A stretch of 64,000 nucleotides of DNA. Origin: Mycolicibacterium sp. TUM20985. GTDB taxonomy: Bacteria > Actinomycetota > Actinomycetes > Mycobacteriales > Mycobacteriaceae. The stretch is from the NCBI RefSeq assembly GCF_030295745.1, contig NZ_AP027291.1:5704001-5768000 (forward strand), given 5' to 3'. A program made the translations under genes and the position numbers. Of the stretch, positions 59,069-64,000 are shown piece after piece (position 1 is the stretch's first letter; each line of letters begins with the position of its first letter). A model generated the notes under the pieces. That model ran no database searches. It saw nothing but the letters and a program-made list of their open reading frames with translations, and had not been told where the DNA came from.

Positions 59069-60232
59069 GTGCCGCATGGCGGTCTGCGAACCCACCTGCC
59101 GGGTCTGTCGTGTCTAGCCCTGGCCTCCTGCCTGGCGGTCACGACCGAGATGTTGCCCATCGGGCTGCTCCCGGCCATCGGTCAGTCGTTTCACGTCGGC
59201 GATTCCGTGACCGGACTCCTCGTCGGCCTCTACGCCGTCATGGTCGCCGCACTCGCCGTTCCACTGACCCTGGCCACCGCCAGATTCGGCCGAAAGCCGC
59301 TGCTGTTGACCACCCTGCTGTGCTACGCGATGAGCAATCTGATGGTCGCCGTCGCTCCGACCTTCGCCGTGCTGGCCGGCGGCCGGGTGGTCGGCGGGGT
59401 GACCCACGCGCTGTTCTTCTCCCTCTGCATCGGCTACGTGCCCCGGCTGATCACGGGCCCGCAGGTCGGTCGTGCACTCGCGCTGGCGGCGGGCGGTGCC
59501 ACGGCGGGTTTCGTCCTCGGGGTGCCGCTCTCCACGTCGCTCGGCACGGCACTTGGATGGCGGGTGCCGTTCGCCGTGCTCGCCGGCCTGTCCGTCCTGA
59601 CCCTCGCGCTGGTCGCCAGGGTGTTGCCGCGGGTCTCCAACGACGAGCAACCACGATCGGCCGACGAAGATCGCAGTGGCAGAACCCAACTCGCCGCGGT
59701 GGTGTCCGCCAACGCCCTCACCTACCTCGGCCACTTCACCGTGTACACGTACGTGAGCCTGCTGTTCCTCACCGCAGGCGTCGGCCCGACGCTCATCGGC
59801 CCCCTCCTGCTGCTGTGCGGCGCCTGCGGGGTAGCCGGACTCGTCTATGCCGCAAAGGCATTGGATCACCGGCCGCGTCGCACCACGATCATTACCCTGG
59901 CGATCGTCATCGCGGCGCTGCTGGCGCTGGGCGGTGGCATGCCCGCGCTGATCCCCGTCATCGCCGCGGCGGCATTGTGGAACGGCGCGTTCGGCGCTGT
60001 GCCCTCGATCTTCCAGACCTGCGCGGTGCGCACTCGCGCCGTACCGCCCGAACTCGCCGGGGCATGGGTCAACGCGACCGCCAACTTCGGCATCGCGGGT
60101 GGGGCGGCGATCGGTGCCGGGCTGCTCCCCGTCATCGGCATCGGCGGACTGCCATGGGTCAGCGCGGCGCTCGTCGGCACGGGACTCGCCGTGGCCCTTG
60201 CAGCGCGCCGTGGGTTTCCGGCACGCCCCTAG
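59069..60232 (+). CDS. MFS transporter, DHA1-type exporter
   Basis: 387 residues from a GTG; 12 membrane helices. The motif-A loop is LATARFGRKPLLLTTLL between helices 2 and 3. The TEMLPIGLLPAIGQSFHV region in helix 1 is the hallmark of the sugar/arabinose efflux (SetA/YdhP-like) and drug-efflux DHA1 group. Helix 5 has GGATAGFVLGVPLSTSLGTALGWRVPF (motif C-like). A sugar or drug exporter in the inner membrane is predicted. It is divergent from the ROK regulator and probably repressed by it, which fits a sugar-linked substrate. Confidence 0.88.
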   Translation: MPHGGLRTHLPGLSCLALASCLAVTTEMLPIGLLPAIGQSFHVGDSVTGLLVGLYAVMVAALAVPLTLATARFGRKPLLLTTLLCYAMSNLMVAVAPTFAVLAGGRVVGGVTHALFFSLCIGYVPRLITGPQVGRALALAAGGATAGFVLGVPLSTSLGTALGWRVPFAVLAGLSVLTLALVARVLPRVSNDEQPRSADEDRSGRTQLAAVVSANALTYLGHFTVYTYVSLLFLTAGVGPTLIGPLLLLCGACGVAGLVYAAKALDHRPRRTTIITLAIVIAALLALGGGMPALIPVIAAAALWNGAFGAVPSIFQTCAVRTRAVPPELAGAWVNATANFGIAGGAAIGAGLLPVIGIGGLPWVSAALVGTGLAVALAARRGFPARP

Positions 60233-60328
60233 CGCAGATTCCGGAGGCGATGTCGAGAACGCCCCCGCGTCTCCGTCCCAGGGGTGAACGTGGCCAGAAT
60301 GGGCCGCATCACAACAAAGGAGACCAGC

Positions 60329-60769
60329 ATGGCCAAGTACCTGTTGCTCAAGCACTACCGCCGTTCCAGCGCCCCCGACGCCGTCGCGGTTCCCGGTGCC
60401 GATTGGTCGGCGGCGGGCGTCCCCATGGATCAGTGGACGCCGGCGGAGATCGACGCCCACATGCAGTACATGCGCGACTTCGCCGCGAAGCTCGAGCAGA
60501 GCGGCGAGTTCGTCGATGCGCAGGCGCTATCCGCCGAGGGCACCTTCGTCCGCTATGACGGCCCGGGCCGCCCGCCCGTCACCGACGGGCCGTTCGCCGA
60601 GACGAAGGATCTGATCGCTGGCTGGATGGTCATCGACGTCGACGGCTACCAGCGTGCTCTGGACCTCGCCGGCGAGCTGTCCGCCGCGCCCGGCAAGGAC
60701 GGCCAGCCGATCTACGAGTGGCTGGAGATCAGGCCGTTCCTCACCGGACCGCCCACGGTCACCGAGTGA
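60329..60769 (+). CDS. YciI/DGPF-domain protein paired with ECF sigma factor
   Basis: 146 residues from an ATG with AAAGGAG eight bases upstream. KYLLLKHYRRSS begins the fold, MDQWTPAEIDAHMQYMRDFAAKLEQSGEFVDAQAL carries the central helix, and PVTDGPFAETKDLIAGWMVIDVDGY contains the defining DGPF motif. Such proteins are known partners of ECF sigma factors of the ECF42 type. The next gene is such a sigma factor whose GTG overlaps this stop by four bases, so they are co-translated. The biochemical role of DGPF proteins is not settled. Confidence 0.88.
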   Translation: MAKYLLLKHYRRSSAPDAVAVPGADWSAAGVPMDQWTPAEIDAHMQYMRDFAAKLEQSGEFVDAQALSAEGTFVRYDGPGRPPVTDGPFAETKDLIAGWMVIDVDGYQRALDLAGELSAAPGKDGQPIYEWLEIRPFLTGPPTVTE

Positions 60770-61926
60770 CCGCCGAGCCGGGTGACGGCCTTCTGCGGGA
60801 ACTGGTCCCCGCCGTACTGAGCGTCCTCGTCCGTCGCGGAGCTGACTTCGCGACGGCCGAGGACGCGGTGCAGGAGGCCTTGATCGCGGCGATCCACAGC
60901 TGGCCCAGCCAGCCGCCGGACGATCCGAAGGGCTGGCTCGTCACCGTGGCGTGGCGCAAGTTCCTGGATCTAGCCCGCGCCGATGCCGCCCGGCGCGGGC
61001 GGGAGGAGCGCCTCGTCGCAGAGCCCGCGCGGGGTCCGACCGAGAGTGCCGACGACACACTCGAGCTGTACTTCCTGTGCGCCCATCCGTCGCTGACGTC
61101 GGCATCGGCGGTGGCCCTCACCCTCCGCGCAGTAGGTGGTCTCACCACGCGGCAGATCGCGGCTGCCTACCTCGTTCCCGAACCGACCATGGGGCAGCGG
61201 ATCAGCCGCGCGAAGCGAGCCGTCTCCGACCTCCGCTTCGACCAGCCGGGCGATCTGGGCACCGTGCTCACCACGTTGTACCTGGTATTCAACGAGGGTT
61301 ACTCGGGTGACGTCGACCTCGCCGCCGAGGCCATCCGACTCACCAGACGATTGGCGGCCGCCGCCGACGACAGCGAGGTGAGCGGACTGCTCGCGCCGAT
61401 GCTGCTGCACCACGCCCGGCGTGCTGCCCGCACCCGCGCGGATGGCAGCCTGGTCACGCTCGCCGAGCAGGACCGCGGTCGCTGGGATGTCGAGCTGATC
61501 GCCGAAGGAGTCGAACTGCTGCAGGCGGCACTCGTCCGCGACGCGCTCGGCCCCTATCAGGCACAGGCGGCGATCGCTGCGCTCCATGCCGACGCCCGCT
61601 CGGTCGATGAAACCGACTGGGTGCAGATCGTGGAGTGGTACGACGAACTGCTCGCTCGCACCGACACCGCGGTGGTGCGGCTCAACCGTGCCGTCGCGGT
61701 CGGTCAGGCGGACGGGGCCCATGCCGGACTCGTCGCTCTCGCCGACGTGGACCCGACTGTGCCCCGCTTCCGCGCGGCGGCCGCTTTCTTGCACGAGCGA
61801 GACGGGGACCTCGTCACCGCGGCCAGGATGTACGCCGAGGCAGCCTCCGATGCCGGCAACATCGCCGAACGCGACCACCTCACCCGCCAGGCCGCCCGTA
61901 TCCACCAAGTCCTGCGTACTCGATAG
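60766..61926 (+). CDS. ECF sigma factor with long C-terminal extension (ECF42 type)
   Basis: 386 residues from a GTG. Sigma region 2 is RRGADFATAEDAVQEALIAAIHSWP with PKGWLVTVAWRKFLDLARAD. Region 4 is ALTLRAVGGLTTRQIAAAYLVPEPTMGQRISRAKR. The long C-terminus (from about residue 185) contains YLVFNEGYSG, DLAAEAIRLTRRL, LLHHARR, GPYQAQAAIAALHADA and VRLNRAVAVGQADGA, a TPR-like helical region with the conserved DUF6596 wording of ECF42 sigma factors. The extension is thought to control activity in place of an anti-sigma factor. No anti-sigma gene is seen. It is coupled to the DGPF gene. Confidence 0.9.
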   Translation: MTAEPGDGLLRELVPAVLSVLVRRGADFATAEDAVQEALIAAIHSWPSQPPDDPKGWLVTVAWRKFLDLARADAARRGREERLVAEPARGPTESADDTLELYFLCAHPSLTSASAVALTLRAVGGLTTRQIAAAYLVPEPTMGQRISRAKRAVSDLRFDQPGDLGTVLTTLYLVFNEGYSGDVDLAAEAIRLTRRLAAAADDSEVSGLLAPMLLHHARRAARTRADGSLVTLAEQDRGRWDVELIAEGVELLQAALVRDALGPYQAQAAIAALHADARSVDETDWVQIVEWYDELLARTDTAVVRLNRAVAVGQADGAHAGLVALADVDPTVPRFRAAAAFLHERDGDLVTAARMYAEAASDAGNIAERDHLTRQAARIHQVLRTR

Positions 61927-61947
61927 CTGCTCGCCGGACGAACTCCA

Positions 61948-62664
61948 CTACCTCCAGGCGAAGACCGGTTGCTCGAGTTCGTCGACCGGGTCGTGGCGCC
62001 CTTCGAGGCACCACCAGCGCAGTTGCAGAAGAACCGCGCCCGTCGGCGCGTGGATCAGGTCGTTGCCCAAGGGAATCTGCACGACGGGTCGAGGGCTCTC
62101 CGGGATGGCGATGAACCGCGGCGAGTCCTCGCGTTGCAGTTGGTGCAGGCCCACCCGGTAGGCGGCCACCACCTCGTCGGGTGCGGGCCGGACGTCGAGT
62201 CGCCCGCCACCCCAGACGACCACCGGCGTGATGACGTAACCGGACCGGGTCGGGTAGTCGTCGAGCAGGCCGAGCACGGCCGCATCGGCCAGCGCGATCC
62301 CGAGCTCTTCGTCGAGTTCCCGAAGCGCGGCCTGCACGGCGGTCTCGCCCTCGTCCAGCCGCCCGCCGGGCAGCGCCCACTGGGCCGCATGAGTCCGGAG
62401 TCGAGATGCTCGGCGGCACAACAAGAATGATGCACCACCGGAGACGTCGACCATGCGTCCGTCGAGGCCCGCCCCCATCGGTCGACCGTCGATCCAGTCA
62501 TCCACGGGCGCCGGGTCCACCCTGTCCTCGCCGAGATCGGAGTCGACGAGGACGACCGCCACGGCGGCGCGCCGCTTCGTCGGGTCGGTGACCTCACGAC
62601 GGCGGTGACTCGCCAGATGTCGCTGGATCCGTGCGCGCAACGCCTCGTCGTAGGTGATGGTCAC
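61948..62664 (-). CDS. Nudix hydrolase
   Basis: 238 residues. The Nudix box is GRLDEGETAVQAALRELDEELGI around residue 105-127, complete (G-x5-E-x7-RE-x-x-EE-x-G) and preceded by HAAQWALPG. The N-terminus (ITYDEALRARIQRHLASHRRR) and the C-terminus (FIAIPESPRPVVQIPLGNDLIHAPTGAVLLQLRWW) resemble the CoA-pyrophosphatase (NudL-like) group, but specificity cannot be settled. It removes a nucleoside-diphosphate-linked moiety in the cytosol. It lies 9 bases after the LLM gene stop on the same strand, and they may be co-transcribed. Confidence 0.88.
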   Translation of the reverse strand: MTITYDEALRARIQRHLASHRRREVTDPTKRRAAVAVVLVDSDLGEDRVDPAPVDDWIDGRPMGAGLDGRMVDVSGGASFLLCRRASRLRTHAAQWALPGGRLDEGETAVQAALRELDEELGIALADAAVLGLLDDYPTRSGYVITPVVVWGGGRLDVRPAPDEVVAAYRVGLHQLQREDSPRFIAIPESPRPVVQIPLGNDLIHAPTGAVLLQLRWWCLEGRHDPVDELEQPVFAWR

Positions 62665-62673
62665 CGCTGCACC

Positions 62674-63504
62674 CTAGCTGCGGTACTGCTCCACCTTCGT
62701 GGCGTACTCGTCGAGCAGCCGCAGGGACTCGTCGCGCGGCTTGGTGGGCAGCAGCAGCGCCACCTGGTCGAAGCCCAGATCATCGACGGCGCGCCAGTAG
62801 TCCGGGTTCGCCGGCGTGCCGAACTGCGCCAGCGGGACGTCGTGACCGGAGCCGTCGCGCATCTGACCGATGCGCTTGGCCAGGTGCTCGGCGGGCAACG
62901 GGTTGGCAATCCAGCCGGCCTCGTGCCGGATCACGCGCTTGACGGTCGCGCCGGAGTCACCGCCGATGTAGACGGGCGGATGCGGTTGCCGGATCGGCTT
63001 GGGACGGAGGTAGGACGAATCGAAGTCGACGTACTTGCCGTGGTACTCGGCGGGTTCGGTCGTCCACAGCGCCTTGATGGCCTCGATGCGCTCGTCGAGC
63101 AGCGCGCCGCGGGTCTTTGGGTCGGTGCCGTGGTCGCGCAGCTCCTCGATGTTCCACCCGGCGCCCACGCCGAACACGAAACGACCGCCGGAGAGGAGGT
63201 CGATGCTCGCGGCCTCCTTCGCGGTGATGATCGGGTCGCGCTGGATGAGCAGTGCGATGCCGGTGAACAGTTCGATCTTCGTGGTCACGGCCGCGGCTGC
63301 GGCGAGCGTGACGAACGGATCGAGAGTCCGGTAGTAGATCGACGGCAGCTCGCCGCCCATCGGATACGCCGACTCCCGGCTCGCCGGGATGTGCGTGTGC
63401 TCGGCGATCACCAGCGATTCGAAGCCCCGCTCCTCGATGCCGCGAGCCAGTGACACGGTGTCGATGCCGCCATCGGTGACGAAGGTGGATATGCCGAATC
63501 TCAT
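62674..63504 (-). CDS. LLM-class F420-dependent oxidoreductase (TIGR03619-like)
   Basis: 276 residues. MRFGISTFVTDGGIDTVSLARGIEERGFESLVIAEHTHIP begins the barrel. TLAAAAAVTTKIELFTGIALLIQRDPIITAKEAASIDLLSGGRFVFGVGAGWNIEELRDHG contains the SGGRF and GVGAGW phrases of F420-dependent luciferase-like enzymes, and the phosphate-binding VYIGGDSG follows. Actinobacterial members of this group (TIGR03619) use F420 on unknown substrates. Its start overlaps nothing; the upstream 215 bases look non-coding. Confidence 0.87.
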   Translation of the reverse strand: MRFGISTFVTDGGIDTVSLARGIEERGFESLVIAEHTHIPASRESAYPMGGELPSIYYRTLDPFVTLAAAAAVTTKIELFTGIALLIQRDPIITAKEAASIDLLSGGRFVFGVGAGWNIEELRDHGTDPKTRGALLDERIEAIKALWTTEPAEYHGKYVDFDSSYLRPKPIRQPHPPVYIGGDSGATVKRVIRHEAGWIANPLPAEHLAKRIGQMRDGSGHDVPLAQFGTPANPDYWRAVDDLGFDQVALLLPTKPRDESLRLLDEYATKVEQYRS

Positions 63505-63719
63505 GCGAACCTCATCTGTCGGGCGTCACGGGTACCAACGGTGCCAAGGTCAGGCTATTCCCCCGTCCTGGCACGTTCGGTCGGTGGGGACTGCCACGCT
63601 CGGGGTGTATTCGACGGATTCGATTGTCCAACAACGTGTTCGACGCAGTCTGGCCGACGTCGTCGCACACCTCGACACCGGTCCTCATCGTGCCGCAGTG
63701 CGTGGACGTCGACTAGCGG
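63505..63719. other. Intergenic region
   Basis: 215 bases without a gene between the stop of the last glycoside-hydrolase-like gene and the LLM gene start, both on the minus strand. It must hold the LLM promoter. I see no strong palindrome in it. Confidence 0.4.
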
Positions 63720-64000
63720 CTACTTCGCCCTGAGCAAGGGGTTCAGCCGCCGGATGGCACGAATCTCGTCGTCCCGGTACGGCCGTCCGTCGATGTTCAG
63801 CAGATCGCTGAACCACGTCGGCGGGGCGGGGTTCGGGCGATCCCACGAATCCCAGGGCAGATACGTCTGGGTCTTCCCCGCCACCAGCCCCCAGTTGAAC
63901 GCACCGACGCCGTGTCGCCGAGCGGTCGGCAAGATCCCCTCGACGCTGCTCCCCAGTGTGCGCGCCAGGTACTCGGTGCAGACGATGGGCCGTTGCAGAG
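63720..64000 (-). CDS. C-terminal part of a glycoside-hydrolase-like TIM-barrel protein (cut by window end)
   Basis: 93 codons are visible and the gene continues beyond the window. The piece reads RPIVCTEYLARTLGSSVEGI, LPTARRHGVGAFNWGLVAGKT, QTYLPWDSWD and WFSDLLNIDGRPYRDDEIRAIRRLN. A Cys-Thr-Glu in VCTEY as the possible catalytic Glu at a strand end, followed by GAFNWGLV, is the pattern of the last strands of cellulase/xylanase-like clan GH-A barrels. It therefore probably hydrolyses a glycan, but with only the C-terminus the family is uncertain. Confidence 0.7.
   Translation of the reverse strand, partial: LQRPIVCTEYLARTLGSSVEGILPTARRHGVGAFNWGLVAGKTQTYLPWDSWDRPNPAPPTWFSDLLNIDGRPYRDDEIRAIRRLNPLLRAK

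Noticed and set aside
1-64000. tRNA or rRNA genes
   Set aside because: I found no cloverleaf or rRNA-like sequence in the intergenic regions I read; this was by eye, so a scan with tRNA software would be decisive.
1-64000. Antiphage defence island or prophage
   Set aside because: No nuclease-ATPase, restriction-modification, integrase or phage structural genes were seen; the only mobile gene is the IS30 transposase.

Overview
The window looks like a chromosomal segment of a rapidly growing or environmental mycobacterium (Mycolicibacterium-like). The sequence is GC-rich and uses many GTG and TTG starts. It carries genes typical of that group: a PGRS-type glycine-rich protein, a hemophore-like exported protein, a secreted chorismate mutase, a cutinase, a PepD/HtrA protease, F420/LLM-type oxidoreductases and a cyclase/MscS pair resembling Rv2435c/Rv2434c. 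I saw no rRNA, tRNA, CRISPR array, phage or plasmid backbone. One IS30-family insertion sequence is present. All assignments come from reading the sequence and from remembered family features; no database search was run.

Layout. 1-6 kb: 3' end of an acetolactate-synthase-type TPP enzyme, a two-gene membrane operon with a cytochrome-b/molybdopterin fusion protein, a TetR regulator, two small exported proteins and a lipoprotein. Three copies of one palindrome flank tetR and mark a small regulon. 6-13 kb: an XRE regulator, a probable PGRS gene relic, secreted chorismate mutase, a HicB-like protein, a Ddn-type oxidoreductase, a DUF3159 protein, a CobW GTPase, and an exonuclease/metallophosphoesterase pair. 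13-16 kb: a PGRS/collagen-like gene flanked by a 105-bp direct repeat copied from its NTF2-like neighbour.

16-24.6 kb holds the most coherent metabolic unit. A glutamine-synthetase-like ligase, an APC permease, a class III aminotransferase, a FluG-like amidohydrolase and an Orn/Lys/Arg decarboxylase are packed head to tail. A class II (EgtC-like) glutamine amidohydrolase and an RpiR regulator run divergently from them. I infer a gamma-glutamyl-protected route for catabolism of basic amino acids or polyamines. Nearby at 30-37 kb are a D-arginine-dehydrogenase-like enzyme and a PucR regulator divergent from a CoA-acylating semialdehyde dehydrogenase and a second class III aminotransferase, which could process the products.

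24.6-28.3 kb: a cyclase with a degenerate catalytic site is translationally coupled to an MscS channel with a cyclic-nucleotide-binding domain. 28-30 kb: an FAD monooxygenase divergent from MarR. 37-38.3 kb: the IS30 element. 38.4-46.4 kb: a DUF4189 protein, soluble transhydrogenase, a hydrolase, a 2-hydroxyacid dehydrogenase, a metal-type pair (His-rich membrane protein and DUF4396 protein with a CsoR-like operator), and an operon of FAD oxidoreductase, cysteine-desulfurase-like protein and TenA-like protein. 46.4-50.9 kb: a 1369-residue hybrid histidine kinase/RsbU phosphatase/RsbW kinase fused in one chain, with a STAS partner. 51-64 kb: an LLM-GH13 operon, cutinase, twin small lipoproteins, TetR, PepD, a ROK regulator divergent from an MFS exporter, a DGPF/YciI protein with an ECF sigma factor, a Nudix hydrolase with an LLM enzyme, and the C-terminus of a glycoside-hydrolase-like protein.
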